A DNA stretch of 64,000 bases from Vibrio sp. CB1-14 (GTDB lineage: Bacteria; Pseudomonadota; Gammaproteobacteria; Enterobacterales; Vibrionaceae). The stretch covers positions 2,542,001-2,606,000 of the forward strand of contig NZ_CP115920.1 of NCBI RefSeq assembly GCF_040412085.2, written 5' to 3'. Every line of letters begins with the position of its first letter. Position 1 is the stretch's first letter. Below the pieces are notes generated by a model. The model saw only the letters and a program-made list of their open reading frames with translations. It had not been told where the DNA came from and did no database searches. A program made the position numbers and the translations under genes. This document shows, one piece after another, positions 9,787-18,810 of the stretch.

Positions 9787-10851
9787 TTAAGCGTAAGTTT
9801 GAGCAGCTTCTTCGCCGTTCACTACGCGTAGCGTACCTAGTACTAGTGCTTCTAGCTCAACTTCACCTGGGAACTTAGTTACAGGAGCGATGAACTCAAC
9901 ACGCTTAGTGATTTCAGCTGTGATGTACTTGCTGTATGCGATACCACCAGTTAGAAGGATACCGTCAACCTTTTCACCGCCGAATACCGCGCCCATAGCA
10001 GCGATCTGCTTAGAAACTTGGTAAGCCATAGCGTCAGTCACTAGTTTGAACTCAGCGTCGCCAGCTTCCGCTTTCTCTTCGATTTCACGCATGTCGATGC
10101 TACCTGTGTAGCTGAATGCGCCGCCTTTACCTTGGATGAATGCTTTCATCTCAGCGTGCGTGTACTCACCGCTGAAGCAGATGTCGATTAGCTCGCGAGT
10201 TGGTAGGTCACCAGAACGCTCTGGAGTGAATGGACCTTCAGATACTGCGTCGTTTACGTCAACAGTTTGGCCGCCCATGTGAGCACCTACAGTGATACCG
10301 CCACCCATGTGACAAACGATAACGTTAACGTCTTCGTACTTCTTACCTTGGTCTTCAGCGAATTTACGCGCGATAGCTTTTTGGTTAAGAGCGTGGAAAC
10401 GACCCTTACGCTTGATAGCTTTGTGACCAGAGAAAGACGCCAGCTCAGATAGCTCGTAAGTTACTGGAGCGTCAGTGAAGAATGCTTCGATGCCGTTCTC
10501 ATCAGCGATCTCTTTACCAATGATGCCTGCAAGGCTAGCTGGGTGCTGGATTTGCGCTTCTAGAAGGTCTGCGATTACTGCATCGTCAACCTTGTAAGTA
10601 CCGCCAGAGATTGGCTTAAGAACACCACCGCGACAAGCAACAGCGTTTAGCTCAGAAGCTTTAACGCCCGCTTCTTCTAGAGCCGCTAGAATTGCTTCTT
10701 TACGGAATTCTTTTTGGTTTGCAACAACTGCACCGAATGGCGCTAGCTCTTCAGCGCTGTGACGTAGAGTTTTTTCGAACAGTTCAGTTGTACCTTCGAA
10801 AAGACCGATTTTTGTAGACGTAGAGCCTGGGTTGATAGCTAGAATTTTCAT
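9787..10851 (-). CDS. buk: Butyrate kinase
   Basis: A 354-residue acetokinase-family enzyme of butyrate-kinase length. It makes ATP and a short-chain acid from the acyl-phosphate. The N-terminal phosphate loop is ILAINPGSTSTKIGLFEG, followed by CHMGGGITVGAHMGG and the C-terminal LLTGGIAYSKYI. The start is the ATG at 10851 (a GTG sits directly before it). It lies 35 bp downstream of ptb and about 100 bp upstream of the dehydrogenase, on the same strand. Branched or longer acids are also used by some family members, so the exact substrate is open. Strong codon bias. Confidence 0.92.
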   Translation of the reverse strand: MKILAINPGSTSTKIGLFEGTTELFEKTLRHSAEELAPFGAVVANQKEFRKEAILAALEEAGVKASELNAVACRGGVLKPISGGTYKVDDAVIADLLEAQIQHPASLAGIIGKEIADENGIEAFFTDAPVTYELSELASFSGHKAIKRKGRFHALNQKAIARKFAEDQGKKYEDVNVIVCHMGGGITVGAHMGGQTVDVNDAVSEGPFTPERSGDLPTRELIDICFSGEYTHAEMKAFIQGKGGAFSYTGSIDMREIEEKAEAGDAEFKLVTDAMAYQVSKQIAAMGAVFGGEKVDGILLTGGIAYSKYITAEITKRVEFIAPVTKFPGEVELEALVLGTLRVVNGEEAAQTYA

Positions 10852-10888
10852 CACTTATAAACCTAATTTAAGTTATTGCTAGTTATAA

Positions 10889-11824
10889 TTAAGCAGACGC
10901 GTCTGCTGCTTCTTTCTGCTGGCTCATCGCCGCGACAGAACATGCAAGCGCGATAGATACTGTCTTCTCAGCTTCGCCGTCAGCGCGAGAAACTAGAACA
11001 ACAGGAATACGTGCACCAAGTAGAACACCCGCCATGCTGAAACCAGCCATGTACTGAAGTGCTTTAGCAAATACGTTGCCTACTTCGATGTTTGGAACCA
11101 TTAGGATATCTGCGTTGCCCGCTACTGGAGACTCGTAACCTTTAAGGTTTGCAGCGTACTGAGATACCGCGATATCTAGAGAGATAGGACCAGAAACGAT
11201 ACAACCTTCGATTTCACCGTTTTGGTTCATTTTTTGAAGCTCTGCCGCGTCCATAGTCGCTGGCATTTTGTCGTATGGCTTCTCTTTCGCACACAGGTTA
11301 GCTACTTTAGGCTCTTGGATGCCTACAGAGTGTGCAAGGCTCACTGCGTTCTTGATGATGCCCGCTTTTTGCTCAAGCGTTGGCATGATGTTCATTGCTG
11401 CGTCAGTGAATACGTGGAAGCTGTCGCCGCCTTCTTTAAATAGAACGCCTGCGTGGCTAAGAACGTTACCAGTACGTAGACCGTGCTCTTTCTTAAGCAC
11501 TTCCTTTAGTAGAACTGAAGTGTCGATTAGACCCTTCATTAGTAGGTCGCCTTTACCTTCTGCGATTGCAGATACCGCTGCAGTAGCGATTGCTTCTAGA
11601 CCATCAGCTTCGATAATGTCGAAGTTCGCTAGATCAACGTTAGCTTTTGCTGCTGCTTCGTTGATTAGCGCACGCTCACCAACAAGAATCACGTCAGCCA
11701 TTCCTTCTTGGAATGCGTTGTTTGCTGCGTCTAGCGTTGCATCATCGTGCGCCGCTGCAACAACCATGCGTTGCTTCTTACCGAACTTTTTAGCTTGCTG
11801 AATAAAGAAGTCTTTATTGTACAT
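10889..11824 (-). CDS. ptb: Phosphate butyryltransferase
   Basis: A 311-residue member of the phosphate acetyl/butyryl transferase family, which swaps CoA for phosphate on an acyl group. Visible features are the N-terminal MVVAAAHDDATLDAAN, the central GDLLMKGLIDTSVLLKEVL and the C-terminal ADILMVPNIEVGN. It is the first gene of the operon; together with buk and the dehydrogenase it would convert an aldehyde through acyl-CoA and acyl-phosphate to an acid with ATP gain, or run in reverse. AAAGG lies about 10 bases before the ATG. Strong codon bias. Confidence 0.92.
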   Translation of the reverse strand: MYNKDFFIQQAKKFGKKQRMVVAAAHDDATLDAANNAFQEGMADVILVGERALINEAAAKANVDLANFDIIEADGLEAIATAAVSAIAEGKGDLLMKGLIDTSVLLKEVLKKEHGLRTGNVLSHAGVLFKEGGDSFHVFTDAAMNIMPTLEQKAGIIKNAVSLAHSVGIQEPKVANLCAKEKPYDKMPATMDAAELQKMNQNGEIEGCIVSGPISLDIAVSQYAANLKGYESPVAGNADILMVPNIEVGNVFAKALQYMAGFSMAGVLLGARIPVVLVSRADGEAEKTVSIALACSVAAMSQQKEAADASA

Positions 11825-12332
11825 AGGGGCGATACCTTTTATTTAAGAAGAGAGCCACTCGCCCTCTTTCTATTATCGATAAACACTTATCTCTAAAAAC
11901 AATTCGTCATTGTGGAGCAATAGAAGCGAATTATTTTGTTGGACCCTCGTGAAAGGATGGGTTGAATTTATCGTAGGTATTATCGGAATTAACGTCACTC
12001 AGTGTCAGTTTTTTTGACCGATTTACGGTAACAACTATTTGACCATGAATGATTCATAAGCATTCATATCACCAGTAGCTATGGGAGCAGATCGTGATCA
12101 CAAATTTGCTTAGATTTGGCTGTCAATTTGACAAGAGAAAGGCAAAACGTAACAAGGCAGAGCTTAGGTAACACACCCTTTATACTAGGTAAGTTACCTA
12201 TATAAAGTTGAGTAACACTGCGAATATCAGCGATAAATTCACAGCAATTATCTATTCGCTATTTACGATTAAAGGCCATCGAGTTGCCTATGCTCAAACC
12301 ACTCATTCAGTGAATGAATGTTAATGGCACAT
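11825..12332. promoter_or_regulatory. Palindrome-rich control region upstream of ptb
   Basis: About 508 bp without a gene. Several dyads stand out: TTATCGATAA (11873-11882), TGTCAATTTGACA (12121-12133), a near-perfect 30-bp inverted repeat at 12178-12207 centred on TAGGTAAGTTACCTA, a further AGGTAA half-site just before it (12165-12170), and CATTCAGTGAATG (12304-12316). Such sites are what operators of dimeric regulators look like; the regulators are unknown. An IS element is inserted at the right end, so the original region ran on to the decarboxylase start at 13741. Confidence 0.55.
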
Positions 12333-12399
12333 TGTAGTGGTTTAATGATCCCGGACACCAAATTAGGTGGTAAAGTCTCCACCGTAAATGAGGTGTTCA

Positions 12400-12711
12400 A
12401 TGACAAAACGACAACGACGTACATTTTCTCCTGAGTTCAAAGTAGATGCCGCAAGCTTGGTTCTTGATCAAGGTTACTCAATATCTGAGGCGGCACGATC
12501 CTTAGATATCGGCGATACGGCCTTACGACGCTGGGTAGATCAACTAAAGATTGAGCGCGGCGGAGAAACGCCAGCGGTTAAAGCTCTAACGCCAGAACAG
12601 CAGAAGATCCAAGAGTTAGAAGCTAGGATTAATCGCTTGGAAAGAGAAAAATCCATACTAAAAAAGGCCACAGCTCTCTTAATGTCGGACGAACTCGAAC
12701 GTTCTCGCTAA
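12400..12711 (+). CDS. IS3-family transposase OrfA
   Basis: A 103-residue DNA-binding subunit. The helix-turn-helix is near residues 20-50 (SISEAARSLDIGDTALRRWV) and a leucine-zipper-like helix follows (IQELEARINRLEREK). I choose the ATG at 12400, preceded by GAGGTG, over the ATG at 12388. Near its end, the A AAA AAG run allows the -1 slip that normally fuses OrfA to OrfB. Confidence 0.93.
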   Translation: MTKRQRRTFSPEFKVDAASLVLDQGYSISEAARSLDIGDTALRRWVDQLKIERGGETPAVKALTPEQQKIQELEARINRLEREKSILKKATALLMSDELERSR

Positions 12712-12719
12712 TTGACCAG

Positions 12720-13559
<840 letters not shown>

Positions 13560-13570
13560 CCACTACACAT

Positions 13571-13740
13571 TTGTAAAGTGTAGTAGTAACGCTAGAGTAA
13601 GTTTTTTTGACGCTGAGTGAAGTGCCCCGATTCATGACCATACCCTATACTTGCCTCAGCTAATCAACGTGATTGAGAAGTTTAAGTTTCTGAATCACAA
13701 AGTAGATACACCATTGACTACTATTAAGTAAGGGTCGACG
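13571..13740 (+). promoter_or_regulatory. Upstream region of the LysA-fold decarboxylase
   Basis: This 170-bp stretch follows the IS target duplication and leads to the ATG at 13741, with AAGGG as ribosome site. It carries TGACGCTGAGTGA (13608-13620), the near-exact inverse of TCACTCAGTGTCA at 11995-12007 on the other side of the IS. The shared box hints that the two divergent genes once shared a regulator. Confidence 0.4.
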
Positions 13741-15261
13741 ATGACAATCCAAAATCGCCTAGAAGAAAGTGTAAATAACCTAAACACTGTACTTGAAGAG
13801 CAAAAGCAACTTCTTGCTGAGCACAAAGCGAGCCAAAACTACGCTGAACGCCTACAAAACCTGCTTACTCCAACAGATGAACTAAGCACTAAAGGTGATG
13901 ACCTATACATCGGTGGCTGCAAAGCAACTGATCTAATTGAACAATACGGCAGCCCGCTATTCGTACTGAGCGAAGACACTCTACGTGGCAACCTACGTCG
14001 CGTTAAGAATGCATTCGGTTCAAACTGGCCTAAGCCTGTGAACGTAATGTTCGCAATCAAATCAAACACTAACTACGCTGTTCGCGCTATCTGTAACGAA
14101 GAAGGCGTTGGTGGCGACTGTTTCGGTCCTGGTGAAGTTGAAGCAACTCACATCGCAGGTGCGGATCCAAAAACTATCGCACTAAACGGTACCGTTAAGC
14201 CTGAGCTAGCTATCCGTAAAGCAATTGAGTACGGCTACGCAATCCACCTAGACTCTTACGAAGAAATTGAAATCGTAGAGCGTATTGCGGCAGAAGTTAA
14301 GCCAAAAGAAAAAGTACGCATCGCTGTACGTCTGAAAGTTATCCCAGAAGATTTCTTCAACGACTTCGAACCAGATGCATACCCATTCCCTAACTTCATC
14401 GGCGCGATGAAATGGATCAAGTTCGGTCTACTAAAAGAAGAAGCGAAGAAAATCGTTAACCGCGTTAAAGAAATCGATGCATTCGAATTCTACGGTTTCC
14501 ACACTCACCTAGGTCGTTTCTCTAAGCAACCTGAAGGTTGGGATGCGCTATACCGTGAGTACGCACGCAACGTTATCGAGATCTCTCGTGAGTGTGGCGT
14601 TCAACCATTCCAAATCGACCTTGGCGGCGGTTGGCCACGTGAGCGTGAGCCAGAGTGTCGTAGCGTTGAACACATGATGAACCGCAACACAATCGAAGAC
14701 TACGCTGCTATCGTATGTAAAGGCATGCTAGAAGAATTCAACAAAGAAGGCTTCGAGATCCCACAACTATGGCTAGAACCAGGTCGTTACATCGCAGGTA
14801 ACATCGGTACGCTACTAACGTCTGTATACGTAGTGAAAGATGACCAAGAGATGGACTACACCTACACAATGGTTGACGCATCTACGTACCTAGCAACGCT
14901 AGTAGAGTCTCAAGAGTCTAAGAACCCAGTTCTACCGGCTAACAAGATGACTCAGCCTCTTCAAGAGAAGACGACTGAAGTAGCGGGTCCAATCTGTATC
15001 CCATCTATCTGGGAAAGCGGTGCACGCATGCCAGCTCTAGAGCCAAAAGACGTTCTAGCTATCATGGATGTAGGTCACTACGCAGAATCTCAAGCGAGCC
15101 AGTTCAACTCTCTACCACGTCCTGCAACTGTACTAGTTAAAGACGGCGAAGCTGAACTAATCAAGCGCGCTGAAACGGTTGAAGACGTATTTGCTACGCA
15201 AATCCTTCCAGAGCGTTTCAAAAAAGCAAAAGCAGAACTTGAGAAGCAGCGTAAAGCTTAA
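13741..15261 (+). CDS. LysA/alanine-racemase-fold PLP decarboxylase, substrate unknown
   Basis: A 506-residue fold-type III PLP enzyme. Residues 1-50 form a helical, coiled-coil-like extension that DapDC/ODC enzymes lack. The PLP lysine is K107 in VMFAIKSNTNY, the phosphate-binding glycines are G295-G297 (LGGGWP), and EPGRYIAG follows. The usual C-terminal CxxxD is altered: C419 is present in GPICIPSIW, but no Asp follows four residues on. Lysine, ornithine, arginine, carboxynorspermidine or diaminopimelate are possible substrates by family; I cannot choose. Codon bias is as strong as in the ptb operon, which is divergent from it. It has its own terminator. Confidence 0.8.
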   Translation: MTIQNRLEESVNNLNTVLEEQKQLLAEHKASQNYAERLQNLLTPTDELSTKGDDLYIGGCKATDLIEQYGSPLFVLSEDTLRGNLRRVKNAFGSNWPKPVNVMFAIKSNTNYAVRAICNEEGVGGDCFGPGEVEATHIAGADPKTIALNGTVKPELAIRKAIEYGYAIHLDSYEEIEIVERIAAEVKPKEKVRIAVRLKVIPEDFFNDFEPDAYPFPNFIGAMKWIKFGLLKEEAKKIVNRVKEIDAFEFYGFHTHLGRFSKQPEGWDALYREYARNVIEISRECGVQPFQIDLGGGWPREREPECRSVEHMMNRNTIEDYAAIVCKGMLEEFNKEGFEIPQLWLEPGRYIAGNIGTLLTSVYVVKDDQEMDYTYTMVDASTYLATLVESQESKNPVLPANKMTQPLQEKTTEVAGPICIPSIWESGARMPALEPKDVLAIMDVGHYAESQASQFNSLPRPATVLVKDGEAELIKRAETVEDVFATQILPERFKKAKAELEKQRKA

Positions 15262-15283
15262 TTCTTAAGTCTTCTGGACGGAC

Positions 15284-15310
15284 AAAAGCCTCTCAATTGA
15301 GAGGCTTTTT
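15284..15310 (+). terminator. Terminator of the LysA-fold gene
   Basis: AAAAGCCTCTC / GAGAGGCTTTTT hairpin with an AATT loop, 22 bases after the stop. Confidence 0.9.
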
Positions 15311-15351
15311 CGTATCTGTTGCCCAGATAATGTTACCAATAGACAAGTAAC

Positions 15352-15383
15352 AAAAAAGCGGAGCAGTTTCCTGCTCCGCTTTT
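15352..15383 (-). terminator. Terminator of udp
   Basis: AAAAGCGGAGCAG / CTGCTCCGCTTTTTT on the minus strand with a four-base loop, 31 bases beyond the udp stop. Confidence 0.9.
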
Positions 15384-15414
15384 CTATAATCTCACTTTCT
15401 AACCGCGATAACCG

Positions 15415-16176
15415 TTAATTAAGTAGCTTGCGCGCCGCTTCCACAACAACGCGAATAGAACGCGTCTCTGCTTGTTTCAACGTATCGTGATCCGGTGTCT
15501 CTTTCTGTGTACGGTTGATGATAACGCCCGCAACACAGCCAGCTCGTAGACCTGAACTTGCACACATTGTTAGTAGCGTGGCTGATTCCATTTCAAAGTT
15601 AAGCACACCCATTCGTTGCCACTCTTCCATAGAACCTTGGAAACGACGTACTACACGACCCGAGAACGTATCATAGCGCTCTTGGCCTGGGTAGAACGTA
15701 TCGCTCGATGCTGTCACACCAGTGTGCACTGTTGCACCTGCTTCAATCGCAGCTTCTTTCATTGCCGTTGCTACATCGAAATCCGCAACCGCTGGGAACT
15801 CCATTGGCGCGAAGTGTAGGCTTGCACCATCAAGGCGAACAGAGCCTGTGGTCACAATCATATCGCCCACATTCACATGTGATTGAATCGCACCTGTGGT
15901 ACCAACACGCAAGAAGGTACGCACGCCAAGTTGCGCTAGCTCTTCTACAGCGATAGAGGTTGACGGACCACCGATACCTGTCGAGCAAACCACCACTGGC
16001 TTACCGTCTAATTTTGCACGATACACAGTGTACTCACGTTGGCTTGCCAAAAACTCTGGCTCATCCATCAACTCAGCGATCTTCTGAACTCGAGCTGGGT
16101 CACCTGGAATAATGGCAAGTGTTGCGCCTTGTAGATCTTCTTTATTTACTCCGAGATGGAAAACAGCTTGGGACAT
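15415..16176 (-). CDS. udp: Uridine phosphorylase
   Basis: A 253-residue nucleoside phosphorylase (PNP/UDP family) that cleaves uridine to uracil and ribose-1-phosphate in pyrimidine salvage. Visible signatures are the N-terminal [18 protein letters not shown], phosphate-binding [10 protein letters not shown], the family signature [16 protein letters not shown], and [10 protein letters not shown] near the ribose site. The start is the ATG at 16176 with AAGGAGT upstream. Family length is as expected. In enteric bacteria udp answers to CRP and CytR; here TGTGA half-sites lie upstream (16240-16320) but no full site was clear. Confidence 0.93.
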   Translation of the reverse strand: MSQAVFHLGVNKEDLQGATLAIIPGDPARVQKIAELMDEPEFLASQREYTVYRAKLDGKPVVVCSTGIGGPSTSIAVEELAQLGVRTFLRVGTTGAIQSHVNVGDMIVTTGSVRLDGASLHFAPMEFPAVADFDVATAMKEAAIEAGATVHTGVTASSDTFYPGQERYDTFSGRVVRRFQGSMEEWQRMGVLNFEMESATLLTMCASSGLRAGCVAGVIINRTQKETPDHDTLKQAETRSIRVVVEAARKLLN

Positions 16177-16356
16177 GGGGGACTCCTTTTGTCTCTTGGG
16201 TATGGGTTTAAGCTTATAAGATAGTGTCACCAATAAACGTACACGGATCACACTTATTTAATGCAACAGACGCAACATTTCACATTAAATCGGTTTGCAT
16301 CACACTTTATTGTCGAATTTGCTCTGATATTGCACAAATTCAGTTTTTCAGCTCAC

Positions 16357-16394
16357 AAAAAAGCCGCTCATAAACGTTAAGTCCCTGAGCGGCT
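16357..16394 (-). terminator. Terminator of zntA
   Basis: AGCCGCTCA / TGAGCGGCT arms with a 15-base loop, followed by TTTTTT on the minus strand, just beyond the zntA stop. Confidence 0.8.
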
Positions 16395-16413
16395 ATCGCC
16401 ATACTAGTCGAGA

Positions 16414-18741
16414 CTAATCCAACGAGGATTTATGACGAAGCAGTCTTAGCGCATTCAAGGTCACAATCGCCGTCGCGCCACTATCGGCTAGTACGGCGAC
16501 CCAAAGCCCAGTAATACCCAGCAAGCTCGTGACAAGAAACACCCCTTTGAGACCAAGCGCAAGGGCGACGTTCTGTTTGATGTTGTTGAGCGTTGCACGT
16601 GAGAGTTCGATCATCGCTGGTAGCTCAGTTAAACGGTTGTGGGTCAGAGCTGCATCGGCGGTTTCAAGCGCGACATCAGTACCGCCTCCCATCGCAACCC
16701 CAATATTGGCCGCTTTCATTGCCGGAGCGTCATTAATACCATCTCCCACCATCGCCACTCGATGCTGGCTTGCCAGTTCATTCACATAACTCACTTTGTC
16801 CGCAGGCAACAATCGCGCTTTATAATCCATCCCAAGAGGAGAAGCGATGGATGCGGCGCTGCGTTCATTATCCCCGGTCAGCATGATAGTTCGGATACCA
16901 AGTTTGGACAGTTTTGCCACTGCCTCAGCAGTATCTGGCCTAATTTCATCTTGCCACGCAATCAGACCCTGCAGCGCCATCCCCTGCTCGGTTTCACAAA
17001 GTGCTACCACGACGGTTTTACCTTGATCCTCAAGTGCTGCAATTCGCTCTAGAGCTTCGCTAGAAATTGACACCTCAAGCTTGGAGGGGGCAGAAAGTAT
17101 CCACTTCACATCTTCTAACATGCCTTCAACACCCACACCAACCAGCGCTTTTTGCTCTGAGGCAGGCAAAATCGACACACCTTTACTTTCTACATAGCGC
17201 ACTAACGAGGTTGCGAGTGGATGGTTAGAACCCTGCTCAATAGACGCTGCCGCTGATAGTAGCTCGTCTTCAGACAATGAACCACTGACAATCACATCCG
17301 TCACTTGCGGTTTGCCTAGCGTTAGGGTGCCCGTTTTATCAAACGCAACGGATTCAATGTTGCCAAGCTGCTCAAGCGCCGCCCCGCCTTTAATGAGTGC
17401 ACCACGTCTTGTCGCCGCAGCTAGCCCAGAAGTAATCGCGGCTGGTGTAGAAATAACGAGAGCACAAGGACAAGCAATCAATAACAGCGCAAGGCCTCGA
17501 TAGACCCAGGTTTCCCAAGGCTGAGCAAACAGAAGTGGCGGCGTAATAATAACCAGCAAAGACACTAACATCATAAGCGGGGTATACCAGCGGCTAAATT
17601 TATCGAGAAAACGCTCGATCGGCGCTCGGCGTGACTCGGCTTCTTCAATAAGGTGTAAGATGCGATCAATCGCGTTCTCACCTTGCTTTGATGTCACTTT
17701 TAGGCACACGACTTTATCAGCCAACACTGCACCTGCCATGACCGTGTCACCAACCATACGCTCAACGGGAACAGATTCACCGGTAAGTGCACTTTCATCA
17801 AAGCTTGCATTGGCACTGAGAAGTTCACCATCAGCGGGCATTCTATCGCCCGGCGCGACTTCAATAATATCGCCAGGCTCGAGCAAAGCGGCACTTTTCT
17901 TTTGACGAGTGTTGTCAACAATGACCGTGGCTTCTTCTGGTACTAGCGACATTAGCGCTTGAACGCCGCTTCTTGCTCGTGAAGCAGCGAACGCTTCAAG
18001 GCGCTCGCCAATCAAAAACAGCAACAGCACCATCGCCGCTTCAACCGTTTCACCGAGATAAAGTGCACCAATCGCCGCCACACTCATCAGAGTTTCAATG
18101 GCAAAAGGCGTACCCGATTTAGCAAGCTTAATAGCTTTGGCGCCAATAGGCATAAGACCAAGGATACAAGTCAGAATAAAAAGCCACTCACTGATAACAG
18201 GATAAGTCCCTTTAAAGGCAGCGGCGATAACCATACCTGTGGATATCGCAAGGATATGTGCGTTGTCTTTAAAAGTCTTTTTCCAGCCTGTCAGCTCAGC
18301 GTCACCGTTGTTATTAACCGTGCTGCCATCTAATGCATTGAGGGTAAATCCGGCATCGGCAACAGCGGCTTCGACTTGTGAAAATAGCGCAGCATCATTG
18401 ACTCTCACCACCAATTTTTCGGTAGCAAACATCACTTTTGAATTAACAACGCCTTGGATTCGACTGGTTGCAGTTTCCACTTTTCGCGCACAAGCGGGGC
18501 AATCCATGCCGGCGACTTTCCAGGACTTTAGCAGTCCAGTGGATTCGGTTGAGGGTTGGCCACTGGAGGCAGCAGGCTCTTCAGGTTCCGCGCTGCAGCA
18601 ACTGTCGCCAGACTGGCAGCCTTCATCCGGACTCGCAGCGATAGTGGAAACTTGGGTGATTTTGGCTGCATCACAAGCGTCACTTACAGGACGAATAGCA
18701 TTGATTTTTTGCGTACTGCACGCTTTATGTTTGTTACACAT
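16414..18741 (-). CDS. zntA: Zn(II)/Cd(II)/Pb(II) P1B-type ATPase ZntA
   Basis: A 775-residue inner-membrane metal-export ATPase. The order is a Cys-rich N-terminal extension (residues 1-55, several Cys and one CC), one heavy-metal-associated domain with GMDCPAC (about 79-85), transmembrane helices, the TGES actuator loop, the CPC metal site (about residue 423), DKTGT phosphorylation site (about 467) and GDGINDAP hinge. CPC with the GMDCxxC domain points to the zinc/cadmium/lead group. GGAG lies before the ATG. Its promoter matches the ZntR type, which supports the name. It sits directly downstream of a MATE gene on the same strand. Confidence 0.93.
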   Translation of the reverse strand: MCNKHKACSTQKINAIRPVSDACDAAKITQVSTIAASPDEGCQSGDSCCSAEPEEPAASSGQPSTESTGLLKSWKVAGMDCPACARKVETATSRIQGVVNSKVMFATEKLVVRVNDAALFSQVEAAVADAGFTLNALDGSTVNNNGDAELTGWKKTFKDNAHILAISTGMVIAAAFKGTYPVISEWLFILTCILGLMPIGAKAIKLAKSGTPFAIETLMSVAAIGALYLGETVEAAMVLLLFLIGERLEAFAASRARSGVQALMSLVPEEATVIVDNTRQKKSAALLEPGDIIEVAPGDRMPADGELLSANASFDESALTGESVPVERMVGDTVMAGAVLADKVVCLKVTSKQGENAIDRILHLIEEAESRRAPIERFLDKFSRWYTPLMMLVSLLVIITPPLLFAQPWETWVYRGLALLLIACPCALVISTPAAITSGLAAATRRGALIKGGAALEQLGNIESVAFDKTGTLTLGKPQVTDVIVSGSLSEDELLSAAASIEQGSNHPLATSLVRYVESKGVSILPASEQKALVGVGVEGMLEDVKWILSAPSKLEVSISSEALERIAALEDQGKTVVVALCETEQGMALQGLIAWQDEIRPDTAEAVAKLSKLGIRTIMLTGDNERSAASIASPLGMDYKARLLPADKVSYVNELASQHRVAMVGDGINDAPAMKAANIGVAMGGGTDVALETADAALTHNRLTELPAMIELSRATLNNIKQNVALALGLKGVFLVTSLLGITGLWVAVLADSGATAIVTLNALRLLRHKSSLD

Positions 18742-18771
18742 GGGACTCTCCTTTTCATATCCTTGATCCCA

Positions 18772-18803
18772 AGTGTAAACCTTGGAGCTAGCTCCAAGGT
18801 CAA
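18772..18803 (-). promoter_or_regulatory. ZntR (MerR-family) type promoter of zntA
   Basis: On the minus strand TTGACC (-35, 18798-18803) and TACACT (-10, 18772-18777) are 20 bp apart, too long for normal sigma70 use. The spacer holds the dyad CCTTGGAGCTAGCTCCAAGG. Stretched spacers with a central dyad are the mark of MerR-family activators; the site closely resembles the E. coli zntA promoter. zntR itself is not in the window. Confidence 0.9.
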
Positions 18804-18810
18804 GAACAAA

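Noticed and set aside
11268..11801. A 177-codon open frame opposite ptb
   Set aside because: A by-product of strong codon bias in ptb on the other strand.
16240..16330. CRP/CytR sites upstream of udp
   Set aside because: Only single TGTGA half-sites were seen, without good partners at the right spacing.
18239..18766. A 175-codon open frame opposite zntA
   Set aside because: Antisense to the well-supported zntA and crosses its promoter.
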